Assembly (NCBI GenBank): GCA_034440615.1
Contig: JAOTOM010005143.1
Location: 765,001 to 829,000 of the forward strand
Origin: Ashinkailepas kermadecensis
Lineage: Eukaryota; Arthropoda; Thecostraca; Neolepadidae
Direction of reading: 5' to 3'
Length of the DNA stretch: 64,000 bases
This document shows positions 1 to 10,545 of this stretch, in pieces. A program made the translations under genes and the position numbers. Below the pieces are notes generated by a model. The model saw only the letters and a list, made by a program, of their open reading frames with translations, had not been told where the DNA came from and made no database searches. How positions within the stretch are numbered: the first letter of the stretch is position 1; each line of letters starts with the position of its first letter.

Positions 1-1645
1 TAACATTTGTAACCGGGATATGTCAAGGTGAAACCTCAATGTCAAAGGTTAGCTTGATTTATAAGATGACGATAGTGAAGCAATAGCGACCGAACGCGAG
101 GTTCGATCGCTATCGCTTCAATTTCCACGAAAAGGGCGTAATTCGACGTGGCTTGTTGCGCGATATATGAAAGTTGAGCAATCAAATTATTTTAATGATC
201 AAACTGATATCTTCCGTCGCGTCGCATTTTTTTTCGTTTCCGCCTAAACCTACCCAAATCTCGTATCAAGCGAGAGCCCGTGGTCAACCCTCTAGTAACA
301 CATCAAACCGGGACATGTCAAGGCCAAACCTCAAGGCCAAAGGTTCGTTTGACTTCTTCGATTGCCTCGCGTTTGGTCGCTATGTCTTCAAGTTGCACAC
401 AATAAGAGTCATTCGGCGTGGCTTGCTTCGGTGTATCAAGAAGTTGAGATATCGAAATATTTTCGAAGTTTCGAAGATTTCTCCTGTCGCCTAGTATTTT
501 TCGTTTTCGCCCAAGTCTACCGAAATATAGTAGGAAGCGATGGCCCGTGATGAACCCTCGAGTAACATTTCAAATCGAAACATGTCAAGGTCGAACCTCA
601 AGGTCAAAGATTAAGTTGAATTTTTCGAAGTCCTCGCGTTTTGTCGATATGGCCTTAATTTGCACCAAGTGGGTACCATTCGACGTGACTTGCCGTACGA
701 CATCAGAAAGTTGATAAAGCTAAATAATTATGAAGGTAAAAGATCAAGCTCATTCTTCGGTCGCCTCGCATTATTACTTTTTCGTTTTCGCCAAAATCTA
801 TCCAAATATGGTATCAAGCGATAGCCCATGGTGAACACTCGAACAACATTTCAAACTGGGACATGCCAAAGTCAAAGGTTTGATTGTGTTCTTAGATGGA
901 TTCGCGTCTCGTCGCTATGGTTTCAAGTTGCAGAAAATTGATGTCATTCGACGTCGCTTGTTGTGCGGTATCAGAAAGTTGAAAACTCGAAATAATCCCG
1001 ACTGTCAAAGGTCAAGCTGATTTCGTCGGCCGCCTCGCGTTTTTTTCGTTTTCGCCCAAGCCTACCCATATCTGCTATCAGGCGATAGCCTGTGGTGAAC
1101 CCTCGAGTGACACTTTGAAACCGGGACACATCAAAGTGAAACCTCAAGGTCGAAGGTTAGTTTGAATTTTTGGGTTCAATTTGCACCAAGCGGGTGTCAT
1201 TCGACGTGGCTTGTTGTGCAGTATTATAAAGCTAAGATATCGAACTACATTCAAAGGTCAAAGTCAAGTTGATGTCTCCGATTGCCTCGCATTTTTCTTC
1301 CCCGAAACCTACCCACATCTGGTATCTGGCTCGTGGTGAACCTCAAGCAACATTTCAAATCGGTAATGTCAATGTCAAGCCTCAAGGTGAAATATTAGTT
1401 GTTTTATAAGTCATCGCGCTTCATCGCTATGGCTTCAATTTCCATAAAGTGGGTGACATTAGATTGGTTGGTTATTGGTTTTACGACACGTCGACCGTTG
1501 AGTCATATAGCGTCGCCAATCTCTCACGCCGATTGGTCGCGGGCGAAGAGTAGCGATAGGTGAGACTCGAACCCACAATTTTTCGATTGTGAGACGAGCA
1601 TCTTACCCCTAGACCACTCGTCCCCGGGGTGACATTTGACGTGCC
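1..1645. repeat. Degenerate ~240-295-bp satellite, about five to six monomers
   Basis: A block resembling 'catttcaaaccgggacatgt' recurs near 8, 302, 566, 846, 1112 and 1348. Each is followed by related blocks: 'cctcaaggtcaaagg', a 'tcgcgtttngtcgctatggc' block and 'gtcattcgacgtggcttgtt'. Spacing varies between about 236 and 295 bp and the monomers are clearly diverged, so this is an old array. It continues across the SINE at 1461-1626 (the 'gtgacatttgacgtg' block resumes after it) and probably runs off the left edge. No open frame here looks genuine. Confidence 0.8.
1461..1626 (-). mobile_element. tRNA-derived SINE, family 1, full length
   Basis: Read on the minus strand it begins GGGGACGAGTGGTCTAGGGG (pol III A box TGGTCTAGGGG) and contains the B box GGTTCGAGTCT. 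It ends in a body with GTCGACGTGTCG and a CCAATAACCAACC-type tail. The duplication GGGTGACATT flanks both ends (1451-1460 and 1627-1636). The head is closest to tRNA-Pro by eye. It is inserted in the satellite. Five copies of the family occur in this window. Confidence 0.9.
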
Positions 1646-1930
1646 GCGAGGAAGAGACGTTAGATGCTGCAACATTTCGTTATGTGCTGCATCTAGTCCC
1701 TCAGAAAGACTCTTCAGATCATTGATTGCAGATGCAAGTTCAGCTTCACTAAACGGAAAGCTATAAACACGTTGTTCCCGGATCCGACATCCGGGTTCCC
1801 TATATATGCTCGCCAGGATGCACATTTCGCCGCACGTATTTTCAACAACCTTTGGATATGGGATACTCTCCACCAGCCTGGAGGAAGATATTAATAATGC
1901 TACTAAATCTACTAAGCTCCCATGCAAGTG
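1643..1930 (-). pseudogene. LINE reverse-transcriptase fragment (N-terminal part of RT domain)
   Basis: The minus-strand translation includes EAELASAINDLKSLSEGLDA followed by AHNEMLQHL. This resembles the conserved start of the RT domain in Jockey/I-type non-LTR retrotransposons, usually '..L..AI..LKS.SPGPDGIHNEMLKHLP'. The sequence upstream (toward 2090) is open in a shifted frame but not recognisable. It ends abruptly against the satellite. The catalytic region is absent. The assignment rests on one motif, so confidence is moderate. Confidence 0.45.
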
Positions 1931-2345
1931 GCGATAATCTTATATATTCCCTCAAGTTATCGCTTGCATAATCCTTGTGCAAGTTAATGAAGCGAAAAGG
2001 TAGCCTTGGGCTCACCTGGTTTGCGGAGACCCAGAACATCTTAACCAGCGACCAGTGTAGCTCTCGTACAATCGCAGTACGATAGCTCATATTGTATGCA
2101 CTGAGCCACTGCCCTTAACCAGACTTGTGCTCGACTCGAGTTGAATCCAGAATCGACTTATGAATCAATCGTTTTTGGATGAGTCGCGAGTTGAATCGAT
2201 TCTCTTCCCCAAAATATATCTTGAGTCGTGAGTTGAATCAAATCTTTCTTTTAAAAAATGAGTCGAATCATGAGTCAATCATTCAAATTACAATGAGTCA
2301 TTTGAGTCTTATGACTCAAATGCAAGTTATGAACAAATGATATAA

Positions 2346-2893
2346 AGCATGTATCTTTGTGAATAGTATGCCATGATACAAAGTAGGGAGTAAAAACAGC
2401 ATAATTATTCATCCTTAGCATTACAATTGTCAACTAGTCAGCTGCCAGTGAGTAAAGAATGAGTGGCACTGAAGTTATTTACCAAAACCAATGGCAATAA
2501 CTAGCAATAAGTATTAATGTTAAGCTTGGTATTCCAATAAGTATCATGCATGAGTCAATCTTAGCGCCAGGAACATAGCACAGGAATGGGTTGTGATTGT
2601 GAAAAAGAATATGGAACCGAAACGGTACTGCACTGTAATAGGCACTGCAATCTGCACTGAATAAAATTGCGTTGGTTTGTTATTTGTCACACGAGCGTCT
2701 GATATGTAGTGAGACAAAAGACTGACATCCCTACAGGAGTTTTGTAATGCATTAGATACTTATTTTCTGTTGTTTTGTTGGTTTGCTGCTTCAGGGTTGT
2801 TTTTGTTGCTTTGCCGAAAAGGTAAACGCTGATGCGCTATGTTTGGTACGATATATATTGCGTCGCAGCATGTAAGTCGAGTAAATAATTGCG
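2346..2893. other. Unannotated AT-rich stretch
   Basis: About 550 bp between the GAGTC repeats and the family 2 SINE. I see no coding signal, tandem repeat or inverted repeat of note. Confidence 0.5.
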
Positions 2894-3079
2894 GGCGGGG
2901 ATAGCCGGGTGGTTAAGGTGTTGAGCTCTGGGTACCGAAGGTCCCGGGTTCGACACCCGCGCCGCTCAGGACATTTCCCAATCCCGCGGCCCACCGGCGA
3001 AACAGTGTGCGCGGCGCCGTTAGCCGTGCATTAAGTGAGTCGTGAAACACCAAATAAATAAACAAACAAACAAACAAAC
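2894..3079 (+). mobile_element. tRNA-derived SINE, family 2
   Basis: The 5' tRNA-like head has an A box TAGCCGGGTGG (2902-2912) and a B box GGTTCGACACC (2947-2957). Its GCCGGGTGGTTAAGG start resembles tRNA-Ser/Leu. The body contains GTTAGCCGTGCATTAAGTGA and the 3' tail is (AAAT)n(AAAC)n. A perfect 15-bp duplication GAGTAAATAATTGCG flanks the element (2879-2893, 3080-3094), so the copy is full length and its boundaries are certain. It is the only copy in the window. Confidence 0.93.
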
Positions 3080-3094
3080 GAGTAAATAATTGCG

Positions 3095-3573
3095 TTAGAA
3101 GTTATCTCTAGCTTCTTGTTATTCAAATATTAGTTTGATATTTGATGGCCGTGAGTGCGATAACCGTGATAGAGTGCGAGCCTTGATAATGCTCGCACCC
3201 TACGCCTCGCCGGCCAGGTCGCATATATACCCATTTCTCTTCCGGATGAGGAGGGAAAGTCAACATCAGTACATATATGTGTGATCAAGATCTAACAAGT
3301 AGCATTAGCCATGTGTTTGGGTATGGTGGTGACGTGTGCACAGCGTTGCCATAAGAGGTCTCCCACCCACCCATGTACATGCATTTCTGAGGACGTCACG
3401 ACTGTAAGCTCGACAAAATGCTTGCACCCGCGGCTTCCACCCCGACAAATTTGCGTTGCCGATTCTGATATTGGCGCCTCTGCAAATATATTAGGCTTAA
3501 TCACGACCACTACACCCTAGCGCTTGTGGTCTGGGCACCGAGGTTAGCTATCTCGGTTTAAGCTAGTTACATA
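3095..3573. other. Unannotated stretch
   Basis: Around 480 bp without recognised features. Short open frames exist on both strands (for example 3292-3510), but they show no domain and overlap each other antiparallel. Confidence 0.4.
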
Positions 3574-3736
3574 GGGGACGAGTGGTCTAGGGGTAAGATG
3601 CTCGTTTCACAATCGAAAGAGTGTGGGTTCGAGTCTCACCTGTCGCTACTCTTCGCTCGCGACCAATCGGCGTCAGAGATTGGCGACACTATATGACTCA
3701 ACGGTCGACGTGTCGTAAAACCAATAACCAACCAAC
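3574..3736 (+). mobile_element. tRNA-derived SINE, family 1, full length
   Basis: A box TGGTCTAGGGG at 3583-3593 and B box GGTTCGAGTCT at 3626-3636. The tail is CCAATAACCAACCAAC. The flanking duplication AAGCTAGTTACA(T/C)A has one mismatch. This is the only full-length plus-strand copy of the family here. Confidence 0.93.
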
Positions 3737-4128
3737 AAGCTAGTTACACAGGTTACGGCCAGCTTTCGCTACGGCCACATTTCCGTATGGACGATTCTAC
3801 ATACTTCACAATAGCCATGAAATTACAGACAAATCGGCGCGCAGTGCCTCTTTACGGAGCGTGATGCCTTTAAAGGTACTGGGAGAAAGTGTAATTCAAC
3901 TGACACTAGCAAGTGGCACCTATTGGATACATGTTTGGTGTTCCTATTATCAATTATAAAGGTATGAATGATAATGCATAGTGTCAAGTGTGGTCAATGG
4001 TATCGCATCAATATCATTAACATGCTATGGTGCTTAAGCCTAAGTGGTCCATCATGATGTTGGTACAAAAATAGTAAAATGCTGCTTATTTTTCCTGCAA
4101 CCCTACTACCGATGGTGACGCATCACAT

Positions 4129-4603
4129 CAGTTATAAATTATTCGTGAAATAGGGTGGAATATACCACTTTCTGAACACTCAATCAACATCCTTCTCCAA
4201 GAAGTAACGACATCCTGATTCTTGATGCATGTTTATGAAGTCTTCGTGTCTCCTTTCTAACAGTATCTCGTTCATAAGTACCATGATCATGCTCTCCATA
4301 AGGGATGGAGATACACGAACATTTCGTAACGCAATTTCAGGTAAAGGGATTACCTATAATGCGATATGACGCACAATACCAGTTTATTGCTTAGGTTTTT
4401 ATCACTATCCAGAATATAGCTCTTCCTAAATTATGAATATCAAAAAGATAAAGGCACAGTCATAAGTATGCCATTGCCTCAAATTTGAGTCTGAAAGACA
4501 TCAAAAGCCTTTTAAATGACACTAATTCCATGGCAAAATTAAACATCCTACTGTGCTCGTTTCGACATCTCACACCCAACGAAAAACAATTATTTTAACA
4601 CCG
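4129..4603 (-). mobile_element. hAT MITE, family 1 (CAGGGTTAAAATAATGG), copy 1
   Basis: The ends are CAGTTATAAATTATTCG and, inverted, CGGTGTTAAAATAATTG. The perfect 8-bp duplication CATCACAT (4121-4128, 4604-4611) is the hAT hallmark. The 475-bp interior has no coding potential and matches the other family copies along its whole length, including the stretch 'ctcacacccaacgaaaaaca'. A non-autonomous element. Confidence 0.9.
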
Positions 4604-4776
4604 CATCACATGGGTACCATGTTGAGGTTAAGTGATGTGTGTCAGGTATATATGATTCAGGTTGTGCATCATGGTGATGTGGATTGAAGTATTATGCATT
4701 CATTGCTTTGCATATGCATTGGCAACCATTCATCTCATTAATGTTTTTGAGTCAATTACTTTATGCACATGCATTA

Positions 4777-4777
<1 letters not shown>

Positions 4778-4816
<39 letters not shown>

Positions 4817-4942
4817 CATACATACATACATACATACATACATACATACATACATACATACATACATACATACATACATACATACATACATACATACATA
4901 CATACATACATACATACATACATACATACATACATACATACA

Positions 4943-5036
<94 letters not shown>
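4778..5036. repeat. Composite microsatellite (TA)n-(CATA)n-(TA)n
   Basis: A run of TA is followed by about 40 CATA units (4811-4970) and a second TA run of about 33 units. Open frames reading IYIYIY or MYVCMYVC here are repeat translations, not genes. Confidence 0.97.
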
Positions 5037-5038
<2 letters not shown>

Positions 5039-5069
5039 AACCATTACAGTTCATGACGAATGATAAATA

Positions 5070-5265
5070 ATGTGAGGTGAAAACAAAGTTATAAGACAAA
5101 TAATATATTCAACAGATGTTTCGGTGCTAAAGCATCTTCGTTGGTGTCTAAATAAATACTAATTCCTTTATATAATTAGACACAGATGAAGATGCGTTGA
5201 CATCGAAACGTCTGTGGAATAAATTATTGTTGCTATAACTTTGTTTTATTGTTGCTATATATTTA

Positions 5266-5321
<56 letters not shown>

Positions 5322-5544
5322 ATGCATTGACATCAAAACATCTGTGAAATAAATAATTTTTGCTATAACTTTGTTCTCACCTCACATTATATATATATAT
5401 ATAATGTGAGTTGAAAACAAAGTTATAGCAAAAATAATATATTCAACAGACATTTTGATGTCAAAGCATATTTATCTGTCTAATTAAATAAGGGAATTAT
5501 ATTTATACAAATGTGTATATATATATATATTATATATATATATA

Positions 5545-5610
<66 letters not shown>
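5070..5610. repeat. Fold-back MITE arms interleaved with TA microsatellites
   Basis: Four related arms alternate in orientation: about 5070-5160, its inverse 5160-5250, another inverse 5319-5387, and a direct arm 5403-5500. The shared core is GAAAACAAAGTTATAGCAAA followed by a GTTTCGATGTCAAAGCATC-like block. The central pair faces outward from a short TA run, giving a large palindrome. TA tracts lie at about 5262-5318 and 5515-5610. TA-flanked fold-backs suggest Tc1/mariner-type MITEs, but no clean ends could be fixed. Confidence 0.6.
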
Positions 5611-5612
<2 letters not shown>

Positions 5613-5883
5613 GTGTGGGCAGTGCACACTGAATCATATGGTTCATGAGTCTGATACCACTGAGTCGGATCTGAATCGATTAAAATTTATGTCAGTCTGT
5701 TTGAGTCGTGAGTCGAATCATGCTTTGTGAGCTCTGAGTCTGAATTGAGTCGAATCAAATAATTTTGACCTGCTCTGAATCATGAGTCGAATCAGATCTC
5801 AAGATCTATGAGTCACACGTGAGTGGACTCAAAAAATTTGAGTCGAGCACAAGTCTGGCCCTAACCTTCCTGAATGCGATGCG

Positions 5884-6011
5884 GTTTTCAGTCGTGCGGA
5901 CAGCTGGTTAGTTAGTTAGTTATTTGAGTTTAAGGGCGCTTCGACCAAAGCGTGATCATTTAGCGCCCATAACTTTCAGTTCAGCGTTTCAGTTAGTTAT
6001 GCGGACAGGTA
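5884..6011 (-). mobile_element. 3' UTR and tail of LINE family A
   Basis: Downstream of the LINE stop codon the minus strand reads TATGGGCGCTAAATGATCAC, then a GCGCCC inverse completing a GGGCGC/GCGCCC hairpin. It then reads TTAAACTCAAATAACTAAC with a (TAAC)n tail. The same hairpin plus microsatellite tail recurs as 5'-truncated copies at 19894, 27102 and 51.5 kb. TGCGGACAG occurs at both 5895-5903 and 6000-6008, so the tail may instead be a separate short insertion. Confidence 0.6.
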
Positions 6012-6691
6012 TTACCGGGGTGAGTAGATGGCCCGAAAATCGATCGCTCTCAAAAAGCGGAATATGTTCCCAGAATGAACTATGTCCGAGTCATCGGCCA
6101 GGACATCACGATATGTGTTGAGCCGTGCATTACTTCCATAGAACAACCTTCGCTCTGTTGAGAACTGCTGGCACGAGAAAAGTACATGACGTTCGGTCAG
6201 GTTTCCTAAAGAGCGGGGACACTGGGGTCTCTCATCGCTGCAGATAAGGTATTAGTGTGTAGCATGTGTTTGGCCGAGGCGCAGTCTGCACAGCATCACC
6301 TCGTGACTTCTGGATTAGCGGTAGCACGATAGCCAGTCTCCAAGGTGTGGTTTTATCGCGTGTGACTTATTGTTGGTTTGCGCGCTCCAGTCCTCCAGTC
6401 CTTAGAAGTCATTTGCGCCCAACACTTGGTGTTCATAAATGAAGGTATTCCAGGGAGATGGTCCCTGGCTGGCAGTGCAGAAACACGTGTTTGTGGTCTC
6501 CGGGCAGCCCATTTCGCTGCGGAATCGGCACGTTCATTTCCCGATACTCCCACATGGCTGGGGATCCAGCACAACCGCACAGTCTTCCCATTCCGATGTA
6601 TAACAGTCAGACGAGTCAGAATATCAAGGAGTAATGGGTCAGATGGGTAAAAACTGGCCAAACTAAAACCGACAAAGCGGACAGCTGGCAT
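6012..6691 (-). pseudogene. LINE family A ORF2, RNase H and C-terminal part
   Basis: The RNase H domain is read from 6691 down. VRLCWIPSHVGVSGNERADS carries the 'W(I/V)PSHVG..GNE.AD' block typical of RNase H in I-clade/Nimb/R1-like non-LTR elements. Further on, in a shifted frame, comes EVMLCRLRLGQTHATH, then a zinc-knuckle-like ERPQCPRSLGNLTERHVLFS and the ending IFRFLRAIDFRAIYSPR before a stop at 6012. There are internal stops and at least one frameshift, so it is dead. The endonuclease and RT domains are absent. The same C-terminal signature occurs near 39 kb. Confidence 0.85.
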
Positions 6692-7772
6692 CAGGTGGCG
6701 ATGATGTAGAGGAGTATCCGACTAGGCCGGTACGCAGATGGCGGCACGTTCGCTGACTTATTATTTGGGCTTTATTACGCATATACGGCGACAGATACGC
6801 TGTATTCATGATACCTATTCGATTAACGGCTTCAATGCCATCTTTCCAGTAGTCAACCCGACCAACAGCCAAATGTGTCTGAAAGCTAGGACGTTCCTGC
6901 AGATATCGACCGGTGAATTGTCTATACGCCTACACTAGGCACGTCCCTACCACCACCAACGCCACCATCTTTCATATTTTGATGAGAATTGGCCTCACGG
7001 AATAAGTGCGCGTTCGTCAGGACTACGACAAGGCGTTGAAAAACGAAGAAGACGAAGTGATTCCCGTCTCTGAATTAGCATCACAATTACCGCAGTGGGC
7101 CACAATTTTGAACATGAAGAAATGATGCGTCACGCGATCCATGGTTACGTGGGAACTTGCTGTCACACTTTGGTTCCCATGGTTACGTGGGAACTTGCTG
7201 TCACACTTCAATCCAAGGTGAGGTCTGAGTAAGATACTTCCGGATTCTTTCCGAGTTAATGCACTTACTCAGTTACCAAATCCTTTTGCTTTTGGGGCAC
7301 TCGTGAAATCCATAAAACAGATCAATTTTACCTCACCATCTTCGATACTCTTGAAATTCTGTGTATGTGTTGCTCTTTTGGGCGAAGCCATCGCATGCAC
7401 TTTGTTTTCAATTCTTACTATGAAATCTATATACTGACATGCAATGAATAGTCCTAAATTCCGGTCAGCAGAAATACCGCACGCTCAATCTCAGAACCAT
7501 GGATCCGACTGCCAATGCTGCAATAGTCGCGTTTAGCAACCAACGAATTCAGGGGAAATCTGAGATACTGGATGAAGAGTAGTGGTATATCTGCCGTGGC
7601 CGACACACAGTATCCATGCATAACAAGTACACATAACACTCACACGAATCATCCACACACATGACGTACACAAAGCACCTACACATAGTACACACCTACA
7701 TATGGACGTCGCACCCCATAACGACAACGTGTAGATCTTGATCCGCCAGTACGCCACATCCCGCACACGCAC
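6692..7772. other. RXR intron sequence with a 40-bp tandem duplication
   Basis: No coding match. A ~40-bp unit containing CCATGGTTACGTGGGAACTT is present twice in tandem at about 7138-7208. This lies 3' of the RXR zinc-finger exon and should be part of the next RXR intron. The next exon (CEGCKGFF...) is not in the window. Confidence 0.5.
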
Positions 7773-7928
7773 CTGTATACGCCGTAGTGTTTTCCGCTGG
7801 CCCTGTCGCCGCAGATGGCACACAAGTGCTTGGAGTTCGACAGTGGATGACTGGGATGCAGCTGCGGCATGCGCGTGGTGTTGGTCATGTAGGCAGGCGG
7901 CACCATCGGGTACCCCTGCGCTCCCATG
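7773..7928 (-). CDS. RXR/usp: RXR/ultraspiracle internal exon: A/B hinge plus first zinc-finger half
   Basis: RXR/USP is a nuclear receptor that binds DNA, usually as an obligate heterodimer partner (in arthropods with the ecdysone receptor). This 156-bp exon encodes [14 protein letters not shown], then [19 protein letters not shown] and KHYGVY, the start of the DNA-binding domain with the first two zinc-liganding cysteines (C-x2-C). On the minus strand an acceptor (ttacatttcag) precedes it and a donor (AG|GTGCGT) follows. It breaks inside the codon after GVY, the serine of the canonical GVYSCEGCKGFF. Length is 1+51x3+2, so it enters in phase 2 and leaves in phase 2. The remaining zinc-finger and ligand-domain exons must lie beyond the left edge. 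No stops or frameshifts, so it is probably functional. The [18 protein letters not shown] wording is typical of arthropod RXR (from memory). Confidence 0.95.
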
Positions 7929-8448
7929 CTGAAATGTAATCACGCTGTGTTAGTGGCTCTTCAAAGTACACGTACACAAGCCGTGGCACACCTGATGGAG
8001 AATCAAGTGGCTGCTTATTTACGTTATATATTTGGTCTTCGGCGTGCATAATCTGCACTGGCTGATGTAAAATATGCATTGGCAACAGTGATGGTACAGT
8101 CAGCGTGCAACCGACCCCACAGATAAAATTCCGGCTGACAGATTACAATTAACGGCTTGCCCAAGTAACGGCTCCAATGCGGGAAGGATAATTTTGTTCT
8201 CAAGTTTTTCCGCTTCCTCTTTCTGAAATGTTCGCGCTACAACTATACCTTGGTGACCTTTCCTCGCTATCCTTATATGCCTCCTGCCCAAATTAACGAG
8301 TCGCAGCCGTACGGAGGCGACGCTACGAGAAAGGTATCCGATGGAGGCATGTGCTCTCTGTATAATTATGCTATTGATTGGTTATTTGCTATTTAGGTCG
8401 CATCATCTGCAATGATCACAGGGTAACAACGCTATACCATTTCTGTTA

Positions 8449-8778
8449 GTCGGGACATGCCGGACACCGGCATGTCCTGTAGGTGCCGGATACGTGCATA
8501 GCCGGGATTACATTGTCAGGACATGCCGGACACCGGCATGTCCTGTAGGTGCCGGATACGTGCACATCCGGGATTACATTGTCAGGACATGCCGGACACC
8601 GGCATGTCCTGTAGGTGCCGGATACGTGCACATCCGGGATTACATTGTCAGGACATGCCGGACACCGGCATGTCCTGTAGGTGCCGGATACGTGCACATC
8701 CGGGATTACATTGTCAGGACATGCTGGATACCGGCATGTCCTGTAGGTGCCGGATACGTGCACATCCGGGATTACATT
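8449..8778. repeat. 66-bp minisatellite, five units, each with an 11-bp hairpin
   Basis: Units start at 8449, 8515, 8581, 8647 and 8713 and are nearly identical. Each contains GGACATGCCGG-ACA-CCGGCATGTCC, an inverted repeat with a 3-base loop that is perfect in the middle units and has compensating or tolerated changes in the last (GCTGGATACCGGC). The unit is divisible by three, which explains the overlapping open frames on both strands. Confidence 0.97.
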
Positions 8779-9044
8779 GCAAGGAAAACACGTACACACA
8801 CACATGTAGGCGTCGTATGAGATAGCGGCAAAGTGGCAATCCCTCAGCATGTCACTGTCACACCCATGTCGAAGGTGGTATCATCTCCTTTCGAGACGCA
8901 TTATGCTTGATTATACAATGCATCAGAAAATGAATGACGTGTCCAGGGTGTGGGAGCTTGGGGATCATTCAATGACATTTACTCATCAGAAGCATAAGGC
9001 GCCTATAGGACAGTGCCCTGCAATTTTCCAACTTCAGTAGATCA

Positions 9045-9745
9045 TTACATTTCCCCCTATAATATCCGAACTAAGCGTCGCACGAAAACGAAAAAGGTAT
9101 CATCGGAAAGCGCTCGAATAGGGCACGAAAACACCAACATGTATCCCCTAAAAACGTCACTCGGGGGTTCCTGAGGTCGCGACTAATGTCATGTTTTTGC
9201 CTCCGGGGGTTAATTTTGGGAAAGGTTTTAAAAACTTTTTGTGTGTGTGGGGGGGGGGGGACCAGAAAAGGAGGAAAAATTGACCCTGGTCCCAAAATGT
9301 TTATCCACCCCCAAAACAAATTGTTTAAAAATTGTCAAAATTTGGAGTTCTCGATTTTTGCATTTGGCTGTTTCTAATAAGTAGAACGCACCAAGAAGCA
9401 AACGTAATCTGGTAAAAGTGCGTAATTTAGCCAGAATGGTCGATTTTAGCCCTGAAGAGCAAATAAGCAAAACAAATAAGTCATCAAAACTCAAAAATTC
9501 AAAGATTCCTCTGGTGCGCTTTGTTGCGTCCCTAATGCTGAAAGTTGCATTCAAATATCTTTACCCGTTAAAGCGTGCGAACTAGTTGAACGCTTTTGGA
9601 GGTGACCTCACTTGACCTTGACTAACTACGTGACCGTAGATGACCGGACCTCAAAATATTCACACAACATGTCAAATTGATGTGGGAAAAGGTATGCCAA
9701 ATTTCGGCGCACTGCCGTGCGCCGATTTTTCACTGTCCGAGGAAA
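9045..9745 (+). mobile_element. TTAA-type element family, copy A (diverged)
   Basis: Shares with copies at 36 kb and 45-46 kb the block 'actaagcgtcgcacgaaaac' plus 'tcatcggaaa.cgctcga' at one end. Also shared are a central 'tcaaatatctttacccgtta' block and 'gacctcacttgaccttgact' near the other. There is no coding potential. Its ends are too decayed to define. Includes a G10 run near 9250. Confidence 0.65.
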
Positions 9746-9844
9746 ATCATACGAGGCGGAGAAAAAAGACCCCGCCGAGACGACGCGGTTTGACAGAAGC
9801 CTGCTTTGGCAACAAAGACGAGTCGTGACCTGTCATTATTTATT

Positions 9845-9890
9845 TTTGATTGATTGATTATTGGGGTTTTAGGGTGCTATTTCTTTATGG
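9845..9890 (-). mobile_element. 5'-truncated LINE 3' tail
   Basis: The minus strand reads GCACCCTAAAACCCCAATAA followed by (TCAA)n. This is the same end as the LINE remnant near 38.8 kb (GCGCACCCTAAAACCCCAATAATCATC). Confidence 0.5.
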
Positions 9891-10384
9891 AAAGGCACTG
9901 CATTGTCATGGAATGCAAAACATCCGGTGAAAATAAGGCAGCAAACGATACGATTTCGCATAGCTGTCAGCAGAACGTTGACTATGAATGTCTTTTACAT
10001 AACCTAGCTCCAGCCCATGACTTGAGTTGATCCCAACACTCACGAGGTCAGGCCCATTAGTTGTGGGTGTGGTGGGTGCATTCTTGAAACATCTGACCAT
10101 TCCTTCTTCAAAACCCTCGCAGGTCTAGCTCTGTATGTTGGGAGTATGCTGCATAGATGAATATACAATGCCTTCGTATATATAAATATGCAGGATGTTT
10201 TCATCGTACAGTATATACCTATTAGTACATAATGTAAGTCGCGGAGGGGTAAGTTCCATCTTCTCTGGATGCTGGAAAATAAATAATTCATCCCAACTAT
10301 CATCAAATATAATGTGATGAGGCCTAAATGCTCGCAATTCCTATTCAAATCATTTTGAAACCCAAATAACAGCCTGACCTGACC

Positions 10385-10545
10385 CGTGATCATAGGCGTA
10401 GGTTTCTGAAAATTATTGGGGGAGGGGTACAATACATGAAGGCAAAGGGCGAGCCCGAAAAATGGATTGGGGCATATCACATGGGATCCAACGTTAAAAC
10501 CTGAAATTATTGGGTGGGAGCACAGCCAACATTGGGAGGGGGGGC
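10385..10545 (+). repeat. Dispersed repeat D, copy 1
   Basis: 'cgtaggtttctgaaaattat', then 'tgggggaggggtacaataca', then 'cccatg..' and 'gggtgggagcacagccaaca' recur inverted at about 25480-25612 and 27940-28112. It is non-coding. The family type was not determined. Confidence 0.6.

Larger units (their letters stand above)
2120..5857. mobile_element. Possible 3.7-kb non-autonomous hAT-like element with GAGTC-rich subterminal repeats
   Basis: The left end begins CAGACTTGTGCTCGACTC and the right end is its exact inverse, GAGTCGAGCACAAGTCTG. Both ends continue inward for about 230 bp (2120-2345 and 5625-5857) as degenerate GAGTCG/GAATC repeats in inverted orientation. The outside 8-mers are cccttaac (2112-2119) and gccctaac (5858-5865), matching at 6 of 8, as for an old hAT target duplication. 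Dense subterminal repeats are typical of hAT elements. The interior holds SINEs, another MITE and microsatellites and no transposase. The alternative is two separate small elements in opposite orientation. Confidence 0.45.

Noticed and set aside
3574..3645. Functional tRNA gene
   Set aside because: A and B boxes are present, but the acceptor and anticodon stems do not pair properly and the sequence continues into a SINE body with target duplications.
4662..5099. IYIYIY / MYVCMYVC / YIHT frames
   Set aside because: Microsatellite translations.
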